From: Nautilus pompilius
Taxonomy: Eukaryota; Mollusca; Cephalopoda; Nautilida; Nautilidae
Assembly (NCBI GenBank): GCA_018389105.1
Contig: JACATO010002186.1
Span: 4,974,501-5,038,500 of the forward strand
Direction: 5' to 3'
Length of the DNA: 64,000 nt
Shown: in pieces, positions 26,161 through 38,657 of the stretch
How positions within the stretch are numbered: the stretch's first letter is position 1
How the letters are laid out: every line of letters starts with the position of its first letter
Program-made: the position numbers and the translations under genes
The notes under the pieces: model-generated
Told to the model about the DNA's origin: nothing
What the model saw: the letters and a program-made list of their open reading frames with translations, nothing else
Databases searched by the model: none

Positions 26161-26512
26161 TGGAGCGAAAGCTCCTGTGAATTGGCCGGAGCCAATAGGA
26201 ACCGAAACTCCTGTCGGGGACAAAGTCCCTAGGTGAAAACCTCCACCGAGTGATCGCTCCCCCAGCAGAAACCCTCAGGGAAAAGCTTCAGCACACATGG
26301 TCCAAAATCGGTCCAAGCGAATGCCTAGCCTTCTCAACCAGACAGCAGGCCAGGGACGGAGGACTGTTCTATCTGCGGTCGCTTGCAGTGAAAACGCCAT
26401 CTCCCCACCGGGGCCGACCACAAGTGACCATGCCCAGAAAAGGGGCATATTTGACAGATGACAGGTTCGGGACACCATCCACTGGCGGCCCACTTTGATC
26501 TTTTTTTTTTTT
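26161..26512 (+). other. GC-rich hairpin island ending in a T-run
   Basis: Composition changes abruptly from AT-rich flanks to clearly GC-rich. On the plus strand a row of short perfect stems is visible: GGAGC-GAAA-GCTCC (26162-26175), ATTGGC-CGGA-GCCAAT (26181-26196), AGGA/TCCT (26197-26212), GGGAC-AAA-GTCCC (26217-26229), AGGT-GAAA-ACCT (26231-26242) and GAGT-GATC-GCTC (26248-26259). Several have GNRA-type loops. The island ends at a T tract of about 16 (26500-26515). Frames of 82 and 72 codons on opposite strands resemble nothing known. Possibilities are an unfamiliar retroposon body, a Pol III-type structured RNA or its retrocopy, or a fragment of a GC-rich transposon. A poly(A) tail is not visible in either orientation. 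Confidence 0.6.
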
Positions 26513-26515
26513 TTT

Positions 26516-27253
26516 CATGAACATAATTTTTTTTATGTTTTCTTCCATCCCTATTTTGTGCTGCCTTGAAAAACCTTTTTGTTAGACTATCATTCCATAA
26601 ACACCATGCCAGAAGCCAGCTCTGACCAAGATTATAAACTACCTACTACGAAAAGAAACAAACAAAACAAGCTTATTTTTTAAAAAAAAATAATTTTTGA
26701 TCTCAACTTTCGGTTTAGTGAAGTGACTAAAATGTATATACTGGTCATTATCATTATTTCTTTACCTTGAATTAATGACATCTAATGACAAAAGGTGTCA
26801 CCAACATAAACAAGTATACCAAAACCAACAGCCTTTTGCTAAGCAAAATCTTGTAAGGATTTCAGATAATATTCAATGCACGTATAATGTTGTGCACTTG
26901 AAGATAAAGGGAAAAAAAACAATACAAAAGTTGTTTATCAACCAGGCTTCTAACCCTAATCCCCCCACAAAAAAAACATGCAAATAAGCATCAGTGACAT
27001 CTTTCTCTGAAAAGTGATATTTTTTTGGATGGCATCACTCCATAGCTGTAATGCCTGCAGCAAAGATGGTCTAACCAGTTATCCTATAATGAGAAATGAG
27101 AAACTAGTACTGAAAGTATAGGTTTATTCAGGTATTTCCCATTACTTTATTAGTAGTAACTAATAAACTTATATTTCAGGAATCATTTTTCCTTTACAAT
27201 GTTTAATTAGCAAGCAACAACAATCCACACAGTATTTTTTAGATTATTTTCTT
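26516..27253. other. AT-rich spacer
   Basis: No feature supported. The 26775-26987 frame is low-complexity. Confidence 0.5.
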
Positions 27254-27261
27254 CTTTTCAG

Positions 27262-27361
27262 CCAACGCTGTTGAGTCTTCTGTTGCATAACATGAAAACC
27301 AACCCTCCTTGGCCTGAAAAGAAGAATCTAATGTCTGCCTTTAGGAATAACAATGTGAGTG
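27262..27361 (+). other. weak candidate internal exon
   Basis: A pyrimidine-rich tract ending in cttcttttcag (AG at 27260-27261) precedes 100 bases that are open in only one frame. They contain HNMKTNPPWPEKKN-like residues and are followed by two possible donors (gtgagt at 27355, gtaaga at 27362). Splice-like signals of this quality occur by chance in 64 kb of DNA. I do not recognise the peptide. Transcript data would be needed to accept it. Confidence 0.2.
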
Positions 27362-27779
27362 GTAAGACTTCAGCTAAAGATTATTAAAATTCAAAGAGTT
27401 TGGCATCAGCTACAATTTAATAACTGCTGGAGGAAATTTTAAAAAAATAATAAAAGAAAAATGCAAACAACAAATTCCAATTATTAGAAAAACCATAATA
27501 TAAATTTAAATTCCAAAATGGCTTTATGACAAAATCTTTACTTCCATATGTGAGTTATCAAAAATTATTGAAAATGGATTTGTTCAGTTTCAAATACCAC
27601 ATGAATGGTAAAAAATAATAGAATTGCCATAGTGTTAGAAATGTTTCGATAACTTTAAATAAAGCAAAATAATTTGTTCATGAATTCAGGTACAACATTA
27701 TGCTTATCTCAAGTGCATCATGATATTAAAAGGAAGATTTTGTGAATAACATTGGTGTTTCTCTATAATACCGTGCATT

Positions 27780-28047
27780 GGACACCAGCACAATGCTTCT
27801 ATAGAAGGACCAGTATCCAAGTAAAAGACGAATCCATAATGAATGTGAAACACATAGTAATCACTACTCTCTTCATTTGTAGATGTGGGAGGGAATCAGA
27901 GTGCTCAAGGGAACCCCACACAATCAGCTGAAGAAGAGTGCCAAGAAACATGGCCAGGTAGAAACACCAAACCGAGGTTGTCCCAAGCAGGGATTGAACT
28001 TTGCCTTCCCTACTAAGTAGTCTGCCCACTGGGCCACCAGCCACCCT
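27780..28047 (-). mobile_element. tRNA-derived SINE, copy B, near full length
   Basis: Read on the minus strand from 28047, the head is ggtggctggtggcccagtgg (A-box-like) with agttcaatccctgc some 45 bases later (B-box-like). The body has cttcttcagctgattgtgtg and cccacatctacaaatgaag blocks. The tail runs out near 27780. This is the clearest tRNA-like head in the window. The 81-codon minus-strand frame here is SINE read-through. Confidence 0.78.
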
Positions 28048-28669
28048 TAAATAATGAATAATAAACTCTTGATTGTATAGAAATTTTTTTTCTTCCTTTT
28101 TTCAGTTCAGAGTAGAGCTGATAGCAAAGAGGTTCACTTGCAGCTGGTGGTGAAAGTGCACTTTAAAACAGATTTCTAAAATACACAAGATTATTATCAC
28201 AGTTAATAATAATCCTCAGCCATGTCACAAACGTTTGGTTGCACTATGTTGAGTTCAACCATGCCATCAATAATAAACAACTAACGTAGCAGAAAAACAA
28301 AAAAAAAAAAATGTAAAAACTAACATGGTTAAAGTTTCAAAACATTTCTGATAAAGTAAATTATTGGAATCAAATTACCACCACTATATAAAATTGTCAA
28401 CCACTGAAGTTCCACCTCATCAAGGAGTTAGAAGAGGAGGATTGCCAGATGAATGAAACATCAGTGCATTTGTGGTTTTTACCACTAGCCAGAACGGAAA
28501 TTAAAGCGGTCCTAAACTGCTCAGACAATCAAGGAATTAATCATGAGAAATGGCAATCCAGTTCTCCTCCACCCTCCACCCCTGAAGCTGTTTTATCACG
28601 ATGACATGAGATTACCCCAAAGAGGTAATCATAGCAACCAGAGACGCTCAAAGATCATTTGGAAAGAAA
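28048..28669. other. non-coding DNA, no assigned feature
   Basis: Nothing recognised. Confidence 0.5.
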
Positions 28670-28990
28670 GTTGTTTCCCTTGATTAAAATGAACTAGTTG
28701 TAGCAGTCAAGCCATTTCCCTTGATTAAAATGCCCTCTGTAGCAATAGAACCACATCCACTGATTAAGATATACTGTACTTGTCTAAGTAGTAATAGAGT
28801 TGTTTCCCTTGATTAAAATATACTTCTCTTCACAGCGATAGATTGGTTTCCATTCATTCAAATGGATATCTTTGTATCACTAAAGCCATTTCCTTCATTG
28901 TAGAAACATAGTTGCTGTTATATAAAGATTAGCTTTATTGCATTAAAGAAAAGTTTATTTCCACTGATTAAAATAAACTCATTTTGTAGC
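28670..28990 (+). repeat. degenerate tandem array with TGATTAAAAT core
   Basis: The phrase tttcccttgattaaaat or close variants recurs at about 28674, 28715, 28754, 28803, 28845 and 28958 with spacings of roughly 40-50 bases, plus weaker copies between. Between the cores the words 'tgtagcaatagag' and 'tgtagcagtcaag' also recur, so whole units were duplicated and have since diverged. It may be an old minisatellite or a homotypic cluster of GATTA-type binding sites. Confidence 0.75.
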
Positions 28991-29139
28991 TAGCCTTGAT
29001 TCCCACAATTTATTTTTAAAAAGTTTTTAGTTTGTTTCTTTTTACCTAAGTTGTGGTGGTACACACACCAGAAAACCAAACGAGAATGTAATTTTAAGTG
29101 AATGTAATAAATATTTCTTGAAGAATTCTTAAAAACAGC

Positions 29140-29405
29140 AGACATCAAAAATAAGAATCTTTAGTAAATAAAGGTAATATTCATATATCACCAAAAAGAT
29201 ACCTGTGCAGGGCCTGCTGCAGTAGATGGATTGGGCTTGATCCCCAATGAGGGACCAGGTCAGTGTGGCAAACTTCTCTGAGAATCTCGATTTTACTTTC
29301 ACAGCTAAACAGAAGGCTCTAGTAAGAACTTTCCATTTCATGCTGAAAATGGAAATGTCTGGCCTCACCAGATGCAACAATGGCAGCACCTGGTACTGGT
29401 AACCA
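29140..29405 (-). other. unclassified block, possibly a decayed retroposon
   Basis: Slightly GC-richer than its flanks and open for 86 codons on the minus strand (LLHLVRPDISIFSMKWKV...). The minus strand contains ttactagagcctt, weakly like the 3' part of the local SINE family, but the diagnostic body blocks are absent. I cannot classify it. Confidence 0.25.
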
Positions 29406-30795
29406 TGGCAATATGCAACCTAATCAGGTATGTCCACCTGTAGACAACTGTGTGTGTGCAAAAGGTGATTTTTTTTAAAAGCAAAAAGTAAAATAAAAAA
29501 CTCTTTGTACATTAATAATAATATTACCAAGTTAAAAATATATATATAAAAATATGAAAGTAGTGAAGTGAAAGTCTGTTAATAAGCAGGAAGAACTTGC
29601 TCCATAACAGAAGCATATTTTTTTTTTTGCAATAACTTACCTGTACCATTCATTTCAAGAGAATTTCTGTAAATGCAAGCATTTACATAGCTCTTGCTGG
29701 CCAACATTATATGCATTATGCTTAGGCACCCTTACGATTAACAGATTATCGAAGTATTTTATTTTTTTATTGCATGCTTTTTGGTTTCTTTCCATGAAAA
29801 TCTTGAAGGTAAATGGCCTTAAAAAGAAATTAAGCCAGATGGGCACTCATACAAATCATCTCACTGGATTCAGCAATATTTAGCCAGTTTTCTCTGTAGT
29901 GTGAGCTAAGATAAATGCCAGCTGCTCCATGACTAATCAAAACATACATTACTTTTTCTCACTTCTTAGCAAATGGTGAAAGATTACATGGGATCTAAAG
30001 CTAAAGAAAGTATGGACAAATCTTTATTTCAGACTTTCAAGTATAAGGTCATCATAATTTAACTTCATAGTAAGTTGACATCCATCCAAAAGGGAGAGTT
30101 TAATAGTAAAACAGTGGAAAAATACATGGTAATGCAGGGTTCTATACTTTTGACACAAAAGACAGCAAACGGTTTTTCTTCCACTTAAAAGCTTCAAATT
30201 ATACTCCTTCATCAGAACTTCCAACTCACCACCAACCAAAATAACTGTCTTGTCTGTATGTGAAAGAGGAACATCAAAAAGAGCGTAATTTTATTTAAAA
30301 TCTTAAAATGTATGCACAGGGATTCAGTTTCGCACTGTGACAAAGTCCACGTATTTGAAAATCCACAAGATGCCCAGTTTAAAGGAACAGACGGCTAACA
30401 CAAAACCATTATCTTCCCTTTGCAATCTGGGGAAAAGAAAAAAATTTTTTTTTTAATTACTGAAAGAGCGATTTTTAAACAAATAAGAACATGGTCACAA
30501 TCGAGATTCTACCCCAACCCACTTTAAATCAATTATTATTTAATTTGCCACGGGAGTATTTATTCTGGATAAAAAAAATTATTGATATTTGTTGGATTTT
30601 TTTTTTTTTGGTAACGTATCACTTTAAATTTCAAATATGGCCACTTCAGGGAGGAAGTTATTAATTGAAGATAAATCCATTGATAGTTACTACTTCCAGT
30701 TAAATGAAGTTTTTACCAGTGTTCAATAAAGATAATTCGCTATCAGTTCAATTTTAATGAAAAAGCAATAGTGGAATTTTCCCATGTATGGAAAA

Positions 30796-30828
<33 letters not shown>

Positions 30829-31284
30829 ATTTCTTTTTATAAAATGACAAGGACTTCAGATGAAGAAACCCATGGGATATGGATAGAATTTGGCGAGCTC
30901 TGGATTCCAGGTCAAGTTTTTAGTCCCGTAATATGATTTATTTCACATCAATAATTATTCCATTCTGGGTAAAGTAAATATAATTACAGCATTATTGTGT
31001 AATCTGTCAAAATTAATCTCGATTTATCGTAAAATAAAACAGAAATCCAAAATTACGTCCCACACAATTGGATCAGTTTAGCCGTCTTTCCTAAACAATT
31101 ACAGTTCCGCAGAGAAGCCTGGAATAATTCTGTTAAAAGTATTTTGAAATTTAAAAAAATAAAAAAAATAAAAAAAAAAAATAGTTAATCAAATGAGAGT
31201 ATAAATTATCATCAGTGGTATCAGTTTGTTTTATTTCATGAATTTTAAAAACATTGGGGGGGGCAAAGAAAACATATCTAGATT
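29406..31284. other. non-coding DNA, with a balanced-composition patch at 30.9-31.1 kb
   Basis: Mostly AT-rich. The patch at about 30870-31130 carries many TAAT/TTATTG/TTTATCG words and some CpGs, in the style of a homeodomain-rich regulatory element, but no comparison is available to support conservation. Confidence 0.3.
30797..30827. repeat. (AAT)n microsatellite
   Basis: About ten uninterrupted ATA/AAT units. Confidence 0.97.
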
Positions 31285-31530
31285 GTGATGGAATGGCCCA
31301 GGGGCTGGAGAGCCTTAAAATACAACCCCATTCAAGGTGAACTCAGTTTATCCCACTTCCTTCACCATGCTCTTCTTCACCAGCTGATCATGCCAATTTC
31401 CTCTCACATCTACAAATGAAGAGCTCTACTAGGGAGTGTTGGGCACTCATTACAAGTTTGCCTGTTTATTCCAAGCATGCTGGCTCCTCTATAGACATAT
31501 CACACTAAGAACTTGCATTCACCAATAAAG
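31285..31530 (+). mobile_element. tRNA-derived SINE, copy C
   Basis: Body blocks are in order: ctcttcttcaccagctgatc, tttcctctcacatctac and aatgaagagctctactagg. A decayed head (aatggcccaggggctggag) lies near 31293. The 3' part ends near accaataaagag. Confidence 0.72.
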
Positions 31531-33866
31531 AGGTAAACCAATATTAAAAATCATAAATTGCTGATATTGATTTTTAATAAAAAAAACTTTTTTAAATTTT
31601 TCTTTATAATACAGCTGGTCACTTTCTTGATGCATATTATTTTTGGTGATTACAGAAGTAATACACTTAAAAAAAACTTTGCAAGTAACAGATAAGTCCT
31701 AATTGATGCAAAGTCAGTCTGTCAGTCTTTTGTCATACTGTATCATGAACTAGCCTCCTTTAACAGTAACCAAGACTAAAGAGTCAGACAGACAGACATT
31801 AATGGCTCATTACAGTGTCATAAGATACATCTGAAAACTATTATCTTTTATTAGAACTAGTCAATATTTCAACATATACATTTTTTTCCTATCAGAACCC
31901 AAAAAGGCATTAATAAATAATGGAAGTAATGTGTGTGTGAAAGAGATGTAAAATAAAGATCTTATGATACAGTAACACAGAACCTTAAAACTAATGTATG
32001 AATGTGTTTTATAAAGGATTTATGGAAAACGCATCCCCTTTTTCAAAGCACAAAAATGAGCCTATGTTACACTCAAGCATTTACAGCATGGAATGGCTTT
32101 AGGTAAGTACAACAAATAACAGTTTCATATAACTCAGCCAGGGCATCTTTAAAAGAAATTGTTTCTTTACAAATTATATAGAGTTTCAACCAGATTACTT
32201 CCACAGAGTGCAGGATGTTCTTATCAAAACCAGAAAGAATATTCTTAATGGGAGTAAAGTTGAGATTTTCCACTCTTCTATGCTAAAGAGAGGAAGAAGA
32301 AAAAGAAAGATGGCAACAACCATGTAGAGATGATCAACAGAACTCCACACCATCTGTTTATAAAATTTGCCGCTTAGATAGAAAACAAGAACTAGCTTAA
32401 TCGGATTTCGCGGCATAGATTTTTCTTTTTTCTAAGCTGTATGGAATTCAACTTTGGTTGCAGATAGCTACCATTGGAGAGATACATTATAACTGAGCCA
32501 TGACATTCCAACCACCAAGCCAAGGCTGACTAGAAGGACCCACGACCTGTAAAATGCTCTTTACCCTGTTTTGGCTTTTTAACCTTCTCCATCTTTAATG
32601 TTGGTGTAGCATTTAGAAAATTTGCACATTCACCCATAGTACTCGAGATCCTACCACCAAAACTGCTTCCAACTGTAGTTAATGAATTTTAAGGGGTACA
32701 GTGACTTACCGGTTTCCTTGACTTTCCATATACATCCTGAGGTTATCCCAAGGCTTCAAATAAGTTATAATGTTTGTGTTCTCAAGGCCACAACAGCTAC
32801 TTCACCTCACCATTGACAAACTGTATCCTTATTTTGGCATAAAATAACTGTTAAAAATGAAGATGATCTTTCTTCCACCCTTTCCAAAACAATCAACTTC
32901 ATTACTAAGAACATCTGCATTCCCTAAACATTGTCTGGTCCTGCTAAAGACTACATGACAAAAATCATTCTCGTTTTCCTCTCAGGCCTGGCACATGCGT
33001 CCATTTTGAATTAAATTACTATATACATAACAGTGACTGAATGCTTCTAAACTGAATAATAAATGTTTTGTTCTCTTTTTTAATTATTTAATGGCAGTAC
33101 TTTTTTTAAAAACAGAAGTGTAACAAAATACCATGTTGCTCCTTACAACCTTGTATAAATCCCTAACTTTGCACTGCTAAACAATTTTCAATAACTAAAC
33201 CCAACCTAGAGGTTATCCAAGGTCCTTTTGGCATTTGAAAAGTTTTTGTTAATGACTTTCATTTTTGACTACCAGCAATTGATCTCTGATACAATTTTAG
33301 AAATCAGTTCCAACTCTGTATGATAAATCTGCATTAGGGAACAATCAAAATGGATGTTTATCTTAGGAGTGCTGTTGCAGAAATTAGCAGATTAGGAGAG
33401 AGAGGGCACCAATAAACACAAATGCTCACATTTCCCCTCACTTTTTTAAAGGGCATAATTTTCAAAGTTAAAATGTTTGATTGCTGTATTAGCGTCATTG
33501 GAAACAGATCTAAGTAGAAATCTAGAAAGTATTTTGGAATTTTTTATACCTTTTGTTATTCAATATTCTATCTAACCTCCTTTAAATAATTTTTCTCATT
33601 GTATGTGTACATGTTTATATATTTTAAACTGATTTTATATACACATGCAATTGTGGCCAACTAAGCAAATGCAAGAAATCGTTTTTTTAATGCACTCCTA
33701 TTCAATGTAACGGCATAGCGGCCACTCTGTAGCATAAGCACCTGCAGGGTGACTCCAACCCAGTCAGGTTGCTGATCAACTGCTTCTCTATGAAAGAGGA
33801 GATAGCCTTTGCGCAAATACCTTTGGTCCTCGCAAGTGTGTGTTTGTTTGTCTGTGGTGGATGTGG
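31531..33866. other. non-coding DNA, no assigned feature
   Basis: No repeat family or gene recognised. A short more balanced stretch at 33700-33850, immediately left of the mariner, is unassigned. Confidence 0.5.
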
Positions 33867-33868
33867 TA

Positions 33869-34951
33869 TTAGGTCATTACAAAAGGTTTGTCAGTTTTTA
33901 TATTATGTTAATTTGGGTTTGTTTGTTTTAATTTGCATGTTTATGAAGGTGTATGTAGATAAGTTATATATCATTACATTATGCAAAACCTACCTTTATA
34001 AAAATCATAAATTGGATATTTGTTTCAGGGTGCTGAGTGAAGCTTGGATAGAAAAATTTATCGTGCCATTTTGCTTCACGAGTTCAAACCAGGCCACAAA
34101 GTGAGCGAGGCAACTCGTAACATTAAGAAAGGATAAGGTGAGAACACAGCAAATGAGTGCATGGTACAATGATGGTTTGCAAAATTTCGATCAGGAGATG
34201 AGAGCCTCAAAGATAAGGAACATAGCGGATGTCCTTCCAGCTGTGATGATGACCATCTGAAAGCCTTAGTTGAAGCTGATCCAAGAAAAAACAATGAGAG
34301 AAATTGCTGGAGACCTTGACGTAAGCAGTGCAACTGTTTCCGGGCATTTTGATGCAATTGGAAAAGTGAAAAATCTTGACAACTGGGTGCCTGCTTCATG
34401 AGTTGAATGAACAACAACAAAACCATCAAATGGAGATCTGCTCTTCGCTTGTCACAAGAAACAAAATCTAGCGAAACCATCACAGCTGAAAGGTACTGCC
34501 ATGAATTAAATGTTGTTCATCAGAAACTCTTCCAACAACAGCCGGCATTGGGGAATTGAAGAGGTCCAACTCTGCTCCACGACGATGCTTGTCCTTAGGT
34601 TGCAAAAGTGACTCTTCAGAAACTGAACAGGTTGAAGTACAAAGTTCTCCCTCACCCAGCCTATTTTCCAGACCCTTCTCCCACAGACTACCACCTTTTC
34701 AAATACTTCAACAGCTTCCTCTGTATGAAATCCTTCTCCAACCAAGCAGCAATTGAAACTGCCTTCCAACAGTTTATTGACTCCAGAAATCCAGATTTTT
34801 TTTCAAAATGGTAGAAATGCTCTTGTATCTCGTTGGCAGAAGTGTATTGACTGTAATGGAACTTACTTTGATTAATAAGCTTCACATTCAGCAGCAATAT
34901 GAAGTCTCATTGTTGCGGTAAAAAACCGACAAAATTCTTGTAACAACCTAA
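33869..34951 (+). mobile_element. mariner element, internally deleted
   Basis: The left terminus ttaggtcattacaaaaggtt follows TA (33867-33868). The right terminus, read on the minus strand from 34951, is ttaggttgttacaagaattt and is flanked by TA (34952-34953). The ends share the ttaggt..ttacaa pattern and the subterminal tttgtc.gttttt of Hsmar1-like (cecropia-group) mariners. The element is 1083 bp against the usual ~1.28 kb, consistent with the internal loss seen in its transposase. Confidence 0.9.
34050..34870 (+). pseudogene. mariner transposase (SETMAR/Hsmar1-like), broken
   Basis: The DNA-binding half is readable: an N-terminal region with GDESLKDKEHSGCPS, then DHLKALVEADPRKTMREIAG and VSSATVSGHFDAIGKVK (paired helix-turn-helix). 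The region that should carry the first catalytic Asp (GDEKW-type) is missing around 34480-34560. After it, LHDDACP (second Asp kept) and VTLQKLNRLKYKVLPHPAYF are found, then PTDYHLF with the third Asp, and a C-terminal SRWQKCIDCNGTYFD. The normal enzyme is a D,D34D cut-and-paste nuclease. This copy has frameshifts and a deletion of roughly 200 bp and cannot be active. Confidence 0.88.
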
Positions 34952-34953
34952 TA

Positions 34954-37900
34954 TAAAAGGCAAAGCTCGGAAAAGCATGAGAGCAGACAGAAATGCATGT
35001 GGGAAAATGGTGCCAGTGTACAGACATCTACAGTCCAAAAAAAAACAAACATCTCGTCACTGCAAAATGAAGAATATTCAAGAAATCATTGAGAAACAAA
35101 ACTATCATCTCACTGAAAGACTTCATTTTCAACAGGCAGCAACTTTTGCTCATCTTTGAATGCCAAATTTGTCCAAAACATCTTTTCACCATTTTTATCC
35201 AGTGTCAGCATTTTGTCCGACAGCACCAACTACAAGGCTCACAGTAAGTGCCATGTTTGTGTAACTAGTAAAAAGGTTTAACCTGCCAACTAGTATCGTA
35301 TTTATAACAATCATATTGTTATATCCTGAAAACTGTTCAGTTTCATCAAACATTGTTCATAACATCAGCCACATGTAGGTATCAATAATATGGCACTTAC
35401 TATCAGCAATTGTGTAAAAATTATACTGTGTATTTTCAATGGGTCTTTGTAATAATGTGCTACCCTAAAAATCTGCTCTAGATGGAATGTTGTCAAAGAA
35501 TCACATATGAAGGTAAAATCTTACTGAAGATTCTCTTTTAGATAATACATATTTTAAGACTTTACAATGGAATCGTAAGAAGCAAATGGAGTGTTAGCAT
35601 CAATTGACTGAAGTAGCAAACAAAAACTAAGGAAAGTTTTAATTCTGCTGTATAATCTTGGTTCATCCGCATGGTAAATAAGCTATGTAGGGTGGTCTTT
35701 ATCTGAGAAAGGATATTGATTCATTAGAGAAGCATAAATTTAGTAAATGATTTAAAATATTAGACCTACCAAATTTTAATTTCAGATGGAGGATTTTAAA
35801 ATAATTTAAGAGTTTTGAATGTGTACAGAGGTATTTTTTACAGCCATCCATAATTACTAAAACTACGGATCATAATTACAAATTAGCCAAGGTTCTGACA
35901 TCATCAAAAATATATTTCTTTTTTTTTTTAGTAATAAAATAGGCGGTGAGCAAAACTAATTTACCAGTGAGTAAACAGTGACAGTATTCCCATGAAGTAA
36001 AGATGGATTATAAAAATATGGCTCACCAGCAAAAACACCTGCCTTATTTCTATCCTGAGCAGTGTTGACTGCTGGACAATAAGGCCATAGTAGAAAAGAG
36101 TATTGGCAAGGGCTGTAACTAGTAGACTTCATAAATCAACCCTCCCCCCTCTAAAAAGCAGCACCTGATACCTTCTGAAACAACAAACAAGAGTCAAAGG
36201 AAAGTCTTCATGATAGGATACAGCCAACCAGAGTAGAAACCTGATAGGCTGAATAAGTTATCAGACTTCAGAACACATAAAACATTGCAATAAATGTTGA
36301 TACAGAGTTATCCTCTTAACGTGAACTTTCTTTAGCAAATACATATTTCACATTAATAAAACAACAAAAAAAAAGGTAAATGTACTTTTATGATTTTTTT
36401 TTTTTAGTTTTTGATAAAAACAATTCAGTTTTCTTGAATAGTTGTTTTCAGTTTTTCATAGAAAAGACTGAGAGAAAAACAGCAGCAGCAAGATTAAGAG
36501 TTGTCTCTCTTGATTTATAGTGATGTTCATTTTACCTATAAATCAGGTGGCGCAGATCAGCTTGGGAACTCTTTTTCAACACCCAATTGCCAGGTTTGCG
36601 TAAGAATTTCACGCATCACTGTTCAGTCAACAAGCTATAAGCAAAAAAAACGACCCTGCGTGTCAGGGTTTCTAAGCAACGACACCTCCCATCAAATTTT
36701 TAAAAAGCAGTTCTGCTTCTGAACAGAGACGGCAAAATTTGATATTGACACGGAGTGCAAAAATATCCTTTAAACCAAACAAAGATAAAGAAAAAACAAA
36801 ACGCTCATTCCTGGATATGATCTGAAACACAAATTAGAGTCCATAAATAGTAGTAATAATTTTTTTAAAATCTCTATTATTATTCTCAGGCTTTCATATA
36901 ACTCTTTTGTTTGTTTGTTTTTTTAAATATCTCCATATTAAAAAAAACTTTATATTTAACCATCATCAGTACAATTTGGGTTTGTTGAAATAATCATGCA
37001 AAACTGTTTAAAAGGTATTTTTTTCAGATTTCACAAAACAATAAGATTTTAACTAGGCCTTGCCAATTGTGCAGATAACATTTATACATAAAGAGGAATC
37101 TACTCAGGCGACTGAAATCTTTTGAAATTGCTGTAGGTACAAACCATCTTAAAAAAGTAGCCTACATTTGAGACAGAAGTATATATTACTTTTTATACAC
37201 TTTAGAAATATTTTTACATAAACATAATCATTATTATTCTTGAGGTTTTTATATTTTCACTCGTAAGAGTATAAGATGGACCTTTTCCAGTTGAAGTCAT
37301 CTACATTCCAAAATTAAAATCAATCACCAGAAACCAAATTCCTCCCTTAACAGACAGACAGAGAATCTTTAAAGCTAAAATTACACAGAATGATAAATGC
37401 AGATGCTATATGCTTACTGATGATCTTATTGCCCAAAAGCAGGGGGAATCTATTTTGGTTTCCATGACTTTACAAGACAACCATTTTCCTCCCACTATTT
37501 CACAGAGAGCTACTATAGGAATGGCTAACTGGCAGGATTTTCAATTCACAGAGGACTAAGTTGCCTCATCAGCATTACCTATGAACACAATTTGCTACCA
37601 TTTTATTACTGCAGTTTCTTAAAGATAAACATGTTCCTTATTTATTCTTTTTGATTTAAAGCAAAGTTAAATTAAGATTTGTTTATATTTTTTACCATTA
37701 TCCTTTGGTAGTCTCTCCCATTATATATATTTTTTAATTAGAAAACTTAGGTGTAGTAGGTAGGTTAACAGATACTTCTCCAAATCAAGAAAATAGAACG
37801 GTGAAATTCTAATAAACCTGGCTCCATTCTGGCTTAATTGGTAATAAATGGAAATAACAGCCAAACCAGTGACATAAAATTAACTATTGTGGTTAATTAG

Positions 37901-38653
37901 GGTAAGGCTACCGATCACAGGAAAAAGGTAAAACATACAGCAAATAAGAATATTGCTGAGATTTTTAAAGAAAACCTTTTAAAAAGGGAAGGAAGCTTCT
38001 AATCACTTCTTTACAAATAGGTAAAACTAGTTGTTTTATTAGAAAACTTTCTAAGAAACTTTCACTCTATTTCCAAAATGTTCACTTTTTAAAATCCAAA
38101 TCATAGTTACGTGCACACCTTTCACCTGCAGAAGCTGTTATTAAGTGACTACAGTTTTACAGGTAGACCAGCAATGGTCCGCAAATGCTGATGGTATCAA
38201 TGCCAGAAGCTATGCACACCAAAAACAACAACAATTAATGAAGACAGAAAAGAAAAGTAGGCAGTGAATGGAACCCAGTTTAACAAGAGAAATCTCTTTT
38301 TCTGTGGGTTAGTTTAAAGTTTAAGCTACATAAACTGTAAATCCCCGGTTTCAGAAATTTAGAAAGTAACAAGATAATGTAGCCAGAGGGAAGCCTAGGA
38401 CTGTATGAACCCAGATTTCCATCGTGCCTGTGTTTAAGGTTAAGGTTTATCGTGGTTGTACGAAAATGACAAACAGCAAATAAAATACCTAAGAAAGTAG
38501 AGTGTTATTAATACAAGCATTCCTGTTTTGGCAATCTTCCCCTAATACCATCAGTTTGGTGGTGCTAAGAAGAACAGATTTTAGCTGAATGGTTTAAATT
38601 TTCAGTAAACATTTCTATTTTTGGATTGCACATGTGACTTATTTTTTTTAATG
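34954..38653. other. non-coding DNA, with one CpG-richer block at 36.5-36.76 kb
   Basis: Largely AT-rich with no family recognised. The segment 36530-36760 is more balanced, with several CpGs (gtggcgcagatc, gtttgcgtaag, cacgcatcac), and contains a 73-codon open frame (36501-36722) with no recognisable domain. It may be a conserved non-coding element or a chance patch. Confidence 0.35.
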
Positions 38654-38657
38654 TTTA

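Noticed and set aside
26250..26498. 82-codon plus frame in the GC-rich island as a gene
   Set aside because: An equally long frame exists on the opposite strand, which is typical of GC-rich DNA without stops. No domain is recognisable.
34076..34483. 135-codon minus frame
   Set aside because: It is the antisense of the mariner DNA-binding region, whose plus-strand reading has clear family similarity.
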